DNA of 64,000 nucleotides, from NCBI GenBank assembly GCA_001692895.1, contig KV748209.1, positions 806,001 through 870,000 of the forward strand, written 5' to 3'. The notes beneath the pieces were generated by a model that ran no database searches, was not told the origin of the DNA, and worked only from the letters and a program-made list of their open reading frames with translations. Positions 47,661-60,169 of this stretch are shown here, one piece after another. The position numbers were made by a program, and so were the translations under genes. The DNA comes from Cenococcum geophilum 1.58. Taxonomy: Eukaryota > Ascomycota > Dothideomycetes > Gloniales > Gloniaceae. Position 1 is the stretch's first letter. The number at the start of each line of letters is the position of its first letter.

Positions 47661-48612
47661 GGGGTGAAGATCCGTAGATAGGTTCTTAGGTTAATAAGGT
47701 AGAGTAACGGAGGTAATAGTGTAATTAGAGACCTTTTGACGGAGGCTCTTTAACGTAGTATAGGAAGGTTCGAACGGAAGAGCTAATAGAGCTATACTAT
47801 TAGTAATATTGCTACTAGTTCTATCGCGTATATTTAATGTCTAGGTAATAAATACTCGTATATTTTAATGAGAATGATAATAGAGTCCTATAGGGTAGGC
47901 AGTTGTTAAAGGTTAGATTTGACTTTAATTACGTGTACCTAAGTGAACTAATAGTAGAGGCTTGCTTAAAAGTTAAGACATATAGGTTCTTTAAGTAGTC
48001 CAAATTAATTCCTTTTAATTTTAATTTAATCGATCGATTTAACCAAATCGTTCCTTATTCACTGGCTATACGTTTAAACGATTAACATCTGGTATAACTA
48101 GTCGTTAAAGTTGTTTGCTTTTAATTTAAAAGGGTCAGGAAGGGTCTAGTTAGCGTCTTAGTGAAACCTTATTTTGATGTTTTAATTCGTTAGTTTGTTC
48201 GTCGGTTGGGTCGTACAGTTAGGGTTATACGCTTAATTTAATCGTTTATGCCTCCCTAAAAGGCCTTAATTTAATTAATTTAATTTGGTAACAGGCCTAT
48301 ATTAAGGCTCTAGTTTGATTAGATTAACCTAGTTAAATTAATCTAGTGTTCGCTAGATATAGGGGTATTAGGTAATTTCTGGTAGGTTCTTTTAGGGGTC
48401 CTTATCCATACGTGTCTAGTTCTTAGGGTCGTGGTCATGTTTATATGCTGTTCGTGTTCCGTTCGTGTTCTGTTCGTGTTCTTAGGGTTCTAGTTCTGGT
48501 TCTAGTTCTAGTTCTTAGGGTCCTGTTCTATGTCCTTAGGGTCCTATTCTATATCCTTATAGATATTTTTAAGTTCCTTCTTAGAAAGAAAGGGTGGTTG
48601 GTCTTAATATAA

Positions 48613-48801
48613 TGTTAGCGACTTAGTCAATTAAGGTATAGGCACGGCAAAGGGGACGCGCAAGCCTATACAATTAGATTGTCTATAAACGAGAATATCA
48701 AGACAAGGACTAGAAGAAGGTTAAGGAAAGGACACGTTTATATACATGGCGCTAAGGCTCCAAACGAGCCCCTGACGAGGGTCTGTAACAGTGCCGTAAC
48801 A
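48613..48801 (-). repeat. LTR (5' in minus orientation) of the small LTR element
   Basis: 189 bp, followed by the CCTAA duplication. Confidence 0.85.
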
Positions 48802-49569
48802 CCTAACCTAATTTCTTCTAATACTCCTGTACCTTTCCTATAGCGTTTTTTAGGTTCTTTAGTAGTTTCTAGGTAGTCTTATTATAGCCTATCTACTTTA
48901 CTTTATACTATATTTCGTTATTAATATCCTTATAATTAATAATCTTTAAAACTTACTATTTATCTTCCTCTTATTCTTTATATATATCTGCTTGCCCGCG
49001 AAGCCCTACTGTACGCGTCTACGTCGCCGCGGGTGGAAACATCATTAGGAAAACCTTCCTTACGATAGCCAAGTGCAGAGGCGATGGTAGAGAGCCGTCG
49101 CAGCGCGTGCAGCGCGCTGTCGTCGCGGTTCTGTGGTGTTGAGCTCGCGACGCGTACGAAGCATCATACAAAGCATTGCCCCCAACACCACTAGGAGCCT
49201 CACTGCCTCCGCTTGAGGCTCCCGCTCTACTATCTAGGGAGGCAATTAATTAAGGGAAACTGGGATATAAAAACCACCTAACGTATAACTACCTAGCTTA
49301 TAGCTAGGGCCGAAACTAGCCTTATTAAGCTAGCGGATATAGACGCGTCCTAGGCGTATAACAGAACACCCTTAGGCTTACACTAGCTCTAAGACTAAGA
49401 GGATACGGTAAGGGCGTAGGGAACCTCTTTTTATAAGAACTTATTAAGGTTAACGCGTTATAGATACTTTATACGAAACTTATTAAGGCCCTAAGGCCAC
49501 CGCGAAGAACTTATTAAGGCCCTGCCTAGAGAACTTATTAAGGCCCCTCTAAGGGCCTATCTAGTATCC

Positions 49570-49709
49570 GGTATCCCTTCGCACGTTGGAGTCCTACACT
49601 TGGCGCCAAGCCTAGGCCCAGCTGTACACACGGGCGCCCAATGCGCGCCTCTTATTGGCCAGGCCCTTATCGATACCGTAGGACGCAAACCAACGTGCGA
49701 AGGGATACC
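49570..49709. mobile_element. 140-bp MITE with 20-bp inverted repeats
   Basis: GGTATCCCTTCGCACGTTGG at 49570-49589 is inversely repeated at 49690-49709. TCCTAC/GTAGGA extends the pairing inside. The core is GC-rich, non-coding and not RIP-mutated. The flanking duplication is unclear. Confidence 0.75.
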
Positions 49710-49710
49710 C

Positions 49711-50026
49711 AGGTGACTTAGAAGAGGGTCTTAATAGGCGTGGTGCGCGCGACCTGGTCGACAGCGACAGCAACGCAACAGCGACAGCGACGCGATAGTA
49801 ATGCGATGGCGACGCGACGGCGACCAGACAGCTTAACGAGGTAGAAACACGGGTAAAGCTCTAGGCAGCGGAAACACAGGCCAGCTTCGACGGCCCTATA
49901 GCATTAAAAGGTGACTTATAAGAGGGTCTTAATAGGCGTAGTGTACGTAACCTAATGTATATATATAAGGCGACTTATAGGAGGGTTTTAATAGGTATAG
50001 TGTATATAACCTAATGTATATATATA
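49711..50026 (+). repeat. Three copies of a ~59-bp repeat with increasing RIP
   Basis: Copies start at about 49711, 49909 and 49968; the last two are adjacent. The shared motif GTGCGCGCGACCTGG in the first becomes GTGTACGTAACCTAA, then GTGTATATAACCTAA. Between copies 1 and 2 lies a GCGACAGCGAC-type simple repeat (49760-49830). Confidence 0.7.
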
Positions 50027-51735
50027 GGGGAGGCTATAGGGGAAACACAGGCCAGTTAAATAAGGACTTAATAGTTAGAGATATAGGCTAGCTTATAGAA
50101 AGGGGGGATATAAGCTTAGTTAGTAGGAGAGGGGGGAATAGGTTGCTTGGTACGGGACCTAGCGTCTCTATAACCCCCTCCTATAAGATATAGTTAGCCT
50201 ATTATAAGGAGACTTTTATAGGCAACGCGAAATAGGAACTAGCAGTAGTATAGGGTGTTACGCCCCTATACTACTACTAGTCTCCTATAGGGCGTAGTAC
50301 GTAGTAGCTACTGCTAGCTCTAAGGACCTTACCCCTTAGCTAAGCTCTAACCCTTAGTGTACCTAGTAGGTAGGTAGGATTACGTCCTAGCTAGAGAGAT
50401 TACTATATAGCTTAAGAGAACGGATATACGTATTAATATATTAACAGACGGGACTATTCACTAGGGCGGTATATTAGTAAGATATGCTTAAGGAGTAAAT
50501 AGGAGTTATTTAGGCGGAAGAGGTTTTAGCCCGGCCTTAACTATAGAAGGTAGTAACGCCTAAGGGTAGGAATAAGCCACTAAAAAACTAGGGTAGAGGC
50601 CTAGATAAGCAGGTATATTAAACTTTACTATATTATAGCTAATATATAACTACCTATAAAGCCGCTATAATATAAAGGGCCTAAAATAAACGTAACTCTA
50701 ATGTTATAAAGTATATTAAGACACGCCTAAACAAACTATAGAGGGACCCTAGGGCGCCCTATAGGAGAATAAACTAATAACCCCAAAGTAGGGAAGATAT
50801 ATTAGAGAAATAGGTAAAGAAAGCAGAAGAAGAATGGTACTGCTTTAGGGCCTAGGCCCATATAGAGAAGGAAGGGAGACGCGTAAGAGGCCAGTAAAGA
50901 TAACAGTAAGAGAGAGAAAGGAGCTAAAGTAGAGTATAAAAGAACGCTAGGAAACTATCTACTATAATATAATACTAGTTAGACTAACGCTAAAAAGATA
51001 TATAGGAGTTAAAGGTACAGAGGCTAACTAAGGTAAGAGAAACCTAAGCCGTAGCATAGTTAACGCTATAGGGGGTAAATACTCTAGGGCTCTAAGAAGG
51101 CCTAATAAAGGCAGAAAATATAATGGCGACACTTTTAAGAATAGGAATAATAGGACTAAAAGACTAGCTCTACCAGGTAGGTGTCCTAGTAGGTAGCCTA
51201 AGATATAAATATAGCTAGCTAAGATAGACACTAAAACACGTAATACTATTATGCCCCTTACGCACTAACTAAGAAGTAATACTTTTAGTAGCTAGCACAG
51301 AGAACTATAATACACTACTCTTAATATAAAAAGGCCTTAAGGCGGTTACCTAGTGGCTTATTAGCTAAAATATACTAAACCAGTTCTGGGTTATAAGGGA
51401 AATAGTAATAAAGGGTAGGGGGGCGAGCAACGGGCGCCCTTTAATAACTCTACAGTAGTAGAGTAAAGTTTACAATACTAGCGCGTCCGTAGGCTTATTA
51501 CGGCAGCAGTAGTTCCTAAAAAGGTTAAAAAGTAAGGTAGTAGGAGCACTATAGGTAACTTATAGGCGCCTCGCAGGCGCCTTATAGGTAAGTCCTAAAA
51601 GGCAGGGAGATAGATTACGGGGTTTTCTTAAATAGAGTTTTCTCCCTATATATATATAAGGAGTAGTCTACGTGGGCCTAATAGGGATCCAAATTGGACG
51701 TTAAGTAATAAATTATTATTATTATATATCTGCTT

Positions 51736-54700
51736 TATAAGCTAGTAGCTTAATATTTCCGTGTGCTAGCTCTAATATTGCGATATGCTATATAGGGTAA
51801 ATTTTTATCTTAGCTAGTAGGTTTAACTTAAACGTAACCAGTAAAATCCTTTATTTAATTTTTAAAAGGTCCTAGTCTAATATAGTCCAACTTCTTACTT
51901 AGTCGTTAACTCTTAAAAATTTTATATAGTAGCTATACTTTATCTCCCTCCTTAAGATCTAGTCCCTTAGATCTCTTAGTATTATAGTACCTTTTTATTC
52001 TNTNTTATNNTTTCTTTANTAATTCTATAAGGTNTATATAAAGATTTATTAANNTCTTTATTCTTTCTTTAGCTATACTACTTATTTTTTTTACTTGCTA
52101 TAGTAATAATGATATTCTTAGCTTATATCTATAATTTGCCTTAAATAGTAATATGCCTATTCCTTCCTATAATATTGCATTATATATAAACTATATAATT
52201 AGTAATAATAATACCCAATTATTCTATACGTAATTAATATAGTGCCTTAGATACTATTCTAGTGTCTAATTTAATCTTTTTATTTAACTGTCTGTCTGCG
52301 GATAATATATAGTAAAAGTTACTACCCTAACTCCTTATTCCGCTAAGAATACCTTTTAAAATACTACTATAAATCCTAAATCTCTATCTAATATAATCTT
52401 ACTTAGTGCTCTATATCTTATAAACACTTCCTTAATATAGATTCTAGCGATATCTTCCGCTAATATTTCTTTTATATATACTATAAAGTACCCCTACTTT
52501 ATAAGCTTATCTACTATTACTAAGATCGTGTTATAATCTTATCCGGCAATAGGGTCTCTTAACTTTAATAACTTAATAATAAAGTCCTATAATATAACCT
52601 CCTATAGTCTCTCTAGTATTTTAATAGGTTATAGCCCTCTATATAGCTTATACCTTATTAGTTTATTTCTCTAGTAATCTAAATATTTTTTAGTAACTTT
52701 CTATACTAGGCCCTAGATCCTATTAATAATATACTCCTCTTAGAGTTTTAATACTAAGCCTATAGCTCTATTATATCCTTAAGTTAATCCCTTATAAAAA
52801 TCTTTTATAAACTATTTCGCTATACTTCTTAGGATATACTTTACCTCTTAATTTTTATATATATCCATTTATAGATCTTCTAGCTATACCTCTAAAATTC
52901 TTTATACCTAAAAGCTTTTTAGTAACTTATAAACTCTTTCTAGTTCTTCTTAAGTTGCTATAATTTTTAAATGGTTATACCTAATTAATCTATCTATATC
53001 CCTTCATAGTAAAGCCCCTAATGGCTTTTTTTTATTTTATAATTTAGCCTTCTAACTTAGAGCGTCTACTTGTATATTATCTATGCCCTTAATATACTAA
53101 ATTTTAAAATAGTATTCTATAAGTATCTCTACCTATCTAACCTATTTTTAGTTAAGTTCCTTTATTATAAGGAATCCTATTAGGTTCTTATAATCCGTCT
53201 TAACTATAAATAGTTTCTTTATACCTTATAAGAATGCTTTCTATTTCTTTAATGCTATAACTATACCTAACAACTCCTTATTATAGATGTTATAGTTTAA
53301 CTCTAGTAGTGTTATCTTTCAACTATAGTATACCACTAGGTGCTATCTATCTTAGTATTTTTATATAAAGTATACCCTTAGTATAAAGTCTAATATATCT
53401 ATCTCTATAACCGTTTCTAGTCCTAGTTAATAAATCTTAAGAACTAGCTCTTAGGTAAATAACTCTTTAACCTTTTTTAATAATTCTTACTATTCCTTTC
53501 CCTATACCTATAGTTCCTCTTTCTTTATTAATCGCGTAAATAGCTTAATATCCTTTAACCATTGCGCTATAAACCTTTTATAGTAATTACAAAACCTTAG
53601 GAACAATCTTAACTGCGTAACGTTCTCCGGTTCTTACTAATTTACTATAGCCTTAATCTTTTTTAGATCTATACTAAGTTAGCCTAGTTTAATAATAAAT
53701 TTAATAAAATTAGTCTTCCTGGTAAAGAACTCGCATTTTTTAATTACTACTAGTATCTATTCTTCTTAGTCTCTTTAAAACCCATTTAATATATTCTCTA
53801 TATTCTTCCTTAGTTATTAAGTAGATAATAATATCGTTAAGATATACCATAATAAATTAATTTAAGTATTCTCCTAATATATTATTAATACGCTTCTAGA
53901 ATGTTACTGGTGCGTTTATAAGCCTAAATTATATAACTAATAGTTTATATAGTCCTTCCTTTAACCTAAAGGCTGCCTTTTATTTATTGCCTTCCTTAAT
54001 TTTAATCTAATAGTACGCCTATCTTAGATCTATCTTTATAAAGATTTATACATTACCTATTCTATCTTAGATTTCGCTAATTAAGGGTAAAGAATACCTA
54101 TCCTTCCTAGTAATGCTGTTTAACTATCTATAGTTAATATATAGCCTTAGTTTACTATTCTTCTTTAGTATAAATAGTACTAGATAACTTACTAATGACT
54201 GCGATAGTCCAATATATCCCTTTTATAAATTTTCCTAAATAAACTCTTTTAGTGCTCTACCTTCTTCTTTAGTAAGCTTATAGATTAGAAAGAACTTTAG
54301 ACTTATTCTTAGTTCTAATTCTATTTTATAGTCCTATACTATATACTCTAATAGCTTTTTACTTTTTAGTAACTATAGTTTCTTACTATACTTATAGTAT
54401 CTCTTTAGTATATAACTTAGTCCTTTTTCTATTTCTTTATAGGTCGCTCCTACTTAGTACTATATTAACTTAGCTTATTATCGCATCTTATAGCGTTAAG
54501 TATCTCTTATATTAACCTAACCTGTAATCTAATTAATCCTTAAATTATATTCCTGTAACTAAGGCATTCCTAATACTGCCTTATTATTCCCTAATAGTAA
54601 TATATTAAAAGACATCTTAATCTGTCTCCCTTTAATAATTAACTAAATAGGTCCTATTTTAAGATTAATAATACCTCCTCTATAGGTTATTAGATCTCCT

Positions 54701-57700
54701 AAATTTATTACTAATAGGTAAGGTTGCTCTTTTTTCCTATATAGTAACCCTATTTTTTTTAAAACTACTACTAGTAATATATAGTTCCTTATTACTCTAC
54801 TATTTATTAATACTTTAAACTGCTAATCTTACTATTTAACTTATAGGTTTAAGTATCGTCCTTAAATTCCTTTAAGGGTCTAAGGCTCTACTACTAGTTC
54901 CCTCTAGTCCTATAGGTCTCTACTTTTTCTAACTATTAGCTACTTAATCCTATTTATACTTAGTCTACTTTTAGCCAATACTTAGTTTACTTTTTATCTT
55001 TAATATACTATAGATACGTGTTCTCTAGGTATTCCCACTACTATTATTTATCTAGGTATTCTTCCGTAAGAAATCTTCCTAGCTAAAATATTAAATCCCC
55101 TTAGTTTTATACTTTTATTAGGTACTAACTATATATATACCTAGCGTTTCTATATTTCGCCTTATCTAGTACCTAATATATCCTTACTAGGTACTTCCGG
55201 TTCTTATCTTTAGGTACTCTATATATATTATACGCATTATCCACGTATATAATCTATACCAATATATAATATACTTAGTATCTTAGGTTAACTCTTAGCT
55301 TGTCTTTATCCTTAAGTTTAAACCTTTCTTATATTAATCTAAGCGTTATGGCTTTATTCGCAGGTACTAAGATTTACCTCTTACTTCTCTAGTCCTCTAA
55401 TCGCTCCTCTAGATCCTTTAACGTTATAATTAAGACTCCTTTAATATAACTTATAGCCTTCTCTATAATTAGGTGGTCTTAAATAACTTTTTTATCTAGC
55501 CATATATAGAAATCTTCCTACTCGTCATTGTGCCTTTACTTATACTACTTTTAATATAGCTACTAAAGTATATACAGCGTATCCGTAAGGAAGTATCTTC
55601 TTATTACTGCATCGTAACAGCCCTTTATATATTATTCCTTAAACCTAGTTAGGATTCCTAAATCCTCTTCTTATTTTATTTTGGTAAGCTACTTAGCTCT
55701 TAATATGCCTACTCTAGGCCTATTAGTAATCCTTTATATAGGTACTCTGTCCCTTATACGTCCTAATATACTAAATCTCTTATCTAATTTCTAGTCTTGC
55801 TATAAGGTAATTCTTGCTCTAAATTCCTCTATAGTTTCTTGCTTTTCGCGTCTTATAAGTAGATTTTTAAAGTCTTCTTACTTTTTAATATCGTTAATAG
55901 TCCTTATTTATATTTTAAAATCTTGGTTCTATAGGATTCTTAGTCCTAAGCTTGCTTCTACCTTAAGCTTTACTCCTACCTTAGTCTAACTAGGCTTAGG
56001 TGTTCTTATCTTATCTTAAAAGTCTTAAATCTTACTTATCTCGTTTTAAGAGTCTTATACCTGTAGGAAACTTTGTTCTAAGCTTATTTATATATCTTTA
56101 AACTAAGCTATTACTCTACTCTATCGGTTTCTATTTATTGTAGGTCCTTAAGCTTACCTTATCTCTTCTTAAAAATCTTAGTTGTCTTTTATCTCGTCTT
56201 AAGAATCTTAAGCTTTTAGCCTTTTGCCTTTTTTAAGTAATAAATTAGCACTAGCAGTCGTCTACTTACTTAATCCCTATAGGATACTCTTCCTTTTATC
56301 TCGTAAAGCGATAGATGCCGTATCTAACGGTGTCATAATGCCCGTTACTAACCCTTACTCTATAGCGGTCTCAGTTTCTGCTTCTAATATAACTTCTTTA
56401 AGGTTTATACGCTCCTAGTAAGCTGCCTTTATTACCTCATTGTCTGTAAATATTTCGCCTATATTAAACTTATCGTCTTTAATATCCGATCTACGTAATA
56501 GTTTATTAGTTCCCCTATATTTTAAGGATTTTAGCTTTTTTAGCCAATAGCTTACGCTATACTTAGCGTCTTTATAAATTTGGCATACGTTATTATAATA
56601 AAATGTAAAACTTTTAATTAAATATTCCTTTGTTCCTTATAGTATACTATTATCTCTCTATATATATATATCTTCTACTGCTAGTTTAGTTCCTTTTATT
56701 ATATAGTAATTCTAACTATCTTTATAATCCCTTACGAAGTAACCTTATTTCCCGTAATTTATATAAGCTCTATTTTTAAACCACTAACTTTGCTATAGAG
56801 TCCGCCTAAACATCTTCTACTGCTAAGATCCCTAGTTTAGCCTCTACTCTTTAGTCCGGTAATTACTAGATCCTTAACCTTTAGGTTTTTATAGTTTCTT
56901 ACTCTATCTCCTATAGGCTTCTTTAGTACTACTTAGGTCTATTAGCTCTACGCTATACCATAGTTTCTAACTTAGCTTTAGTCGTTACGTACTCTACGTC
57001 TTATATAACTATAGAACTCTATCCTAACCTTACTTAGCCTATTCCCTTTAGTAGATCTAGTTATTAATCTTAATCGCTTAATCTATTAAATCTTATAGGG
57101 TGTTTATATCTTCTATTAGGATAATTACGTCCTAGACTTTAATCTTAAGTCCTTATTTATATTATGCTATAAGCGCCTTATTATTCTACTTAACTTATAT
57201 TACTAGCGTCTAGAACTACATTGTGTACTCTATTACTAAGGTTTATTGCGTAATATCTTAGAGTTTTCTTTTTGCTGTGGTTACTACCTTTAGGTCTCTA
57301 AACATTTATATAAGTTACTTTATAAACCCTTCCTAGCTTAAGAATATAAATCGTACCTCCTAATTAGTAGTTATTATTCCGTTTGCCTGTATTTCTATAG
57401 GGTAAGGCTTAAACTACTTAAGTACTCTTCTTAATAGGAATAGTCCCGTATAGGCTATTCGATCCATTAATGTTAATAGCTTTGCCCCTTCTTATGTAAC
57501 TTTAAAGTGCATTTATATAAGGAATCCTTTAAGCTTTAATCTCTCTTCTAAAAATCTCTTAATTAATAGTAGCTTAATCCTTACTACACCAACCCCATTA
57601 ATCCTTTCTTCCAACGCTGCATTATTTATTATTAATTAGTTAACTATCTCTTATAGCTGTCTAACCGTTATAGGTTGCTATAAGTTAGTATCTACTATAC

Positions 57701-57815
57701 TAGTGTTACCTCCTAACCTTAAAGTAGTTGCCGCCGTCAATAGCGTTGTGGTGGCTGCTTTTAGTGGCATATTATTTAACTTTCTATATTTAATACCGTA
57801 ACTAGGTAGTAATTA
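51736..57815 (-). pseudogene. RIP-killed gag-pol of gypsy D (main part)
   Basis: The reverse complement follows element A: integrase at about 52.1-53.0 kb, RNase H at about 53.1-53.4 kb, reverse transcriptase at about 53.5-54.3 kb and gag at about 55.9-57.8 kb. The chromodomain and 3' end lie outside the two insertions (45103-45825 and 48802-48993). Stops are TAG/TAA throughout. N bases cluster at 52003-52052. Confidence 0.75.
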
Positions 57816-58238
57816 TGTAATAAAACCTTATAGTAAGTACTATAATAGGCTTATTATTAGGCTAGGTGTATAGGTAATGTAAATTAAAGTTAATAACGTA
57901 GTAATAACTAGTGGAGTAGTTGCCCAATAGATTAACTCTAATTGTATTCTAAGAATTACTATAAGAAAGGAACTATCTAGGTAGGGACTAAGGGTCCTTA
58001 AATACATAACCATACTCCTATAAAATCCTTCTTATACGTAATATACGCATTATACATATTATACGTACGTTCCCTTTATATACCGCGTATACTACGTATA
58101 ACGTTATATAACCTTAGTTACTATTTCTTATTATATAGCTCTATCGGCTCTATCCTAGACTATGCTTATATTAACTAACTAGCTTCTTCTAACTCTTCCC
58201 TAAGTAGTCGTAATATTGTACTTAAAGCGTTTGTAATA
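57816..58238 (-). repeat. 5' LTR of gypsy D
   Basis: 423 bp, same length as 44680-45102. The ATTTA duplication follows. Confidence 0.85.
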
Positions 58239-60065
58239 ATTTACCTACTTCTTTAAATCCTTCTATAGCCGCCTAGTAACACCTAATTTAATACTAGCCT
58301 TTATAAGTTCCTTAATAGGATTAGCGCTATTAGATTTATTACATAGGAGCTCTAAATCCCATCTTAAATCGCGGATGATTTTATATACCGCCTTAAAGTT
58401 AGCCTCCTAGTTAAGATTACTAGATACACTCTACTTTTAATATGCAAAAAACTCCTCTAAATTTTTTACGCGGTTAATACCTTATAGGGGGCGTATTAGT
58501 AATATAGGTAAGAATAATAATATTAGTCGGCTTATTAGTATAGGAGTTTACTAATTTAGTAGGCTTATAGAACTAACGTAAAAGTAATTAATAACGCTTA
58601 GAGTACTAGTAGTAGAGCTTTTACTAGAGGCTAATTAACATACTCTTCTACTACTATTTCCTTCTTTTACTACTCTCTTAGTAAGCCATATAGTAAGCTT
58701 ATAAGGTAGATTCTAAATATTTATAATACCCTACTAGATACTAGTTACCTATTCTTTTAAGTCCTTATTTATTAATTTAACGTCTACCTAGCCAAGAATA
58801 TAGCACTAATTAATATTTAGGTAGCGCTTTTTATAATGCTAATATCTAGTAAGCTTAACCCGCAAGCCTATTAAATCGGTAGTGTTACTAGTAAAAAGGA
58901 AGTAAGGCGTTAAGTTCCGCTCTAAAATCTATAAGGGCGTTAAAACTTTACTATAGAGTTAATTAAGCATTAATAGATAAGAGCTAACTCTAGAATAAGA
59001 GGCCGCTAGTTAATTTATAGCTGGGGTATATATAATTAAGAGGTTAACTATAAGAGCCTTAATTACGCTACTTTTATTAGTATACTTTACCTACGATATA
59101 AGCTAGGTATTAATCTTCTGCCACTAGGCTATAACCTTAACTTCTATTACGTTAAATCTAACGTTATAAATCCCTGCGTACTAAATATTAATTTTAGCCT
59201 TAATAGGCTAGAGCTTAATATAAACACCTTGCTCTTAATAATATAGCTCTCTCTTATAAATAAAAAAGACTTAAAGTTGCTAAAGATTATAAAGCTAAAG
59301 GCTTATACCAACAAGAGTTTTAGTAAAAGGCGAATCCTTTAGGTATTAAATCACTATATTATAATTGTAAGTAATAAACACGCCGCCGCTTCTCCTCTCT
59401 ATATTACTAATCTTACTCTTAAAACATAGGTAAGGCGGCGGCGGAATTAGCTTATCCTTATACTTACTTAATAAGCGTAAGTAAGCCCTTAGGGGTAAGT
59501 AAAAGGCTAATAGTAAATAAGTAATTAGAGGACTATAAGCCTAAAGACTATAAGCAACTTCCTAAGAGGCCATGGCCTAATATTATGGTGTTAATACTAG
59601 CGGCTCCTGTATCGAATACGGTAACTCATAAGATCTTAATTAAGGCAATTTACTATGCTAACTTTAGTAGTATCGCCAACCTTCTACCTCCTCCTTAATG
59701 TCCTCTACTGCGGCTTCTAGATCGTTATCTATTTCCTCAAGCTTCTCTAATATAAAACCCAACTAAACAGCATTGTATTCGCGTCCTGGCGGCTGTTATA
59801 TTATATTTAGGCAATAGTTTAATAATAGCAGGGGCCTAGGTAATAAGGAGGGAGGAAGGTAGCTTCGTTGAGTTCGTTAAGAAGGAGAACTCTCGCCCGT
59901 TAATTAAGCCGCTACGCGTTTTAAAGGAGGATGCATATTAAGGGCAGATTAATGATAGTATAACACGATTTAAGGTGGATATCACGACTTTGGTAGGTTA
60001 GGCAAGTTCTGCATAGCTTCAATTGTCCCTAGCAACCAGGACGGTCCTTACGTGCAGGCACATGC
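58239..60065. other. RIP-mutated remainder of the TA-flanked element, family unclear
   Basis: Stop-filled to about 59.9 kb, then ~130 bp of normal composition before the right TIR. The minus strand near 58.7-59.0 kb has transposase-like hydrophobic stretches but nothing diagnostic. Confidence 0.35.
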
Positions 60066-60167
60066 GTTGGTGGCAATCAAGCGAGATTGGATGCGCGTAC
60101 CGAATTTGAAAATTTGGAGCCCTCGCTAAGGGGGGGGGGGGGTGGAAGCTAGTCGTGCACATCACTG
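60066..60167 (-). repeat. Right TIR (~102 bp) of the TA-flanked element
   Basis: Inverse of 43197-43295. The G run is 13 long where the left copy has 10 C. Confidence 0.85.
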
Positions 60168-60169
60168 TA

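Larger units (their letters stand above)
45826..48801 (-). mobile_element. Small non-autonomous LTR element encoding a coiled-coil protein
   Basis: A 2,976-bp element with two 189-bp LTRs (45826-46014 and 48613-48801). The LTRs start TGTTAGCGAC and end ATAACA or GTAACA. A 5-bp duplication CCTAA is at 45821-45825 and 48802-48806. It carries no recognisable protease, RT, RNase H or integrase. The only coding signal is a minus-strand frame (about 46.66-47.66 kb) for a coiled-coil protein. Fragments of the same family lie at about 60.6-61.0 kb. The LTRs keep more CpG than the surrounding gypsy DNA, suggesting less RIP. Confidence 0.8.
48994..51722 (+). mobile_element. LINE-like (non-LTR) insertion, degraded
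   Basis: A 2.7-kb insert within gypsy D, bounded by a 13-bp direct repeat TATATATCTGCTT (48981-48993 and 51723-51735). It ends in a TAATAAATTATTATTATTA simple tail, as expected for target-primed non-LTR retrotransposition. Its first ~240 bp are GC-rich and CpG-containing; the rest is partly RIP-mutated. A basic region near 51.4-51.6 kb (RRQ/KRLK...VGAL-VTYRRLAGAL) could be an ORF1 remnant. No reverse transcriptase is recognisable, so it is 5'-truncated or non-autonomous. Confidence 0.55.
44680..58238 (-). mobile_element. Ty3/gypsy LTR retrotransposon D (minus strand), same family as A, with two nested insertions
   Basis: LTRs of 423 bp at 44680-45102 (3') and 57816-58238 (5'). A perfect 5-bp duplication ATTTA is at 44675-44679 and 58239-58243. 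The internal region is the inverse of element A. It is interrupted at 45826-48801 by a small LTR element and at 48994-51722 by a LINE-like insert. Removing both leaves about 7.8 kb, close to A's 7,950 bp. Confidence 0.9.
43197..60167. mobile_element. TA-flanked TIR transposon with Tc1/mariner transposase remnant, split by a nested gypsy element
   Basis: About 100-bp inverted repeats at 43197-43295 and 60066-60167 begin CAGTGATGTGCACGAC and run to TTGATTGCCACCAAC. They are nearly identical except for the length of an internal C/G run (10 versus 13) and one transition. TA stands just outside each end. A Tc1/mariner-type transposase remnant starts 245 bp inside the left TIR. Gypsy element D (44680-58238) sits within. 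Without D about 3.4 kb remains, long for this superfamily, so further insertions inside are likely. TIRs are not RIP-mutated; the interior is. Confidence 0.7.
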
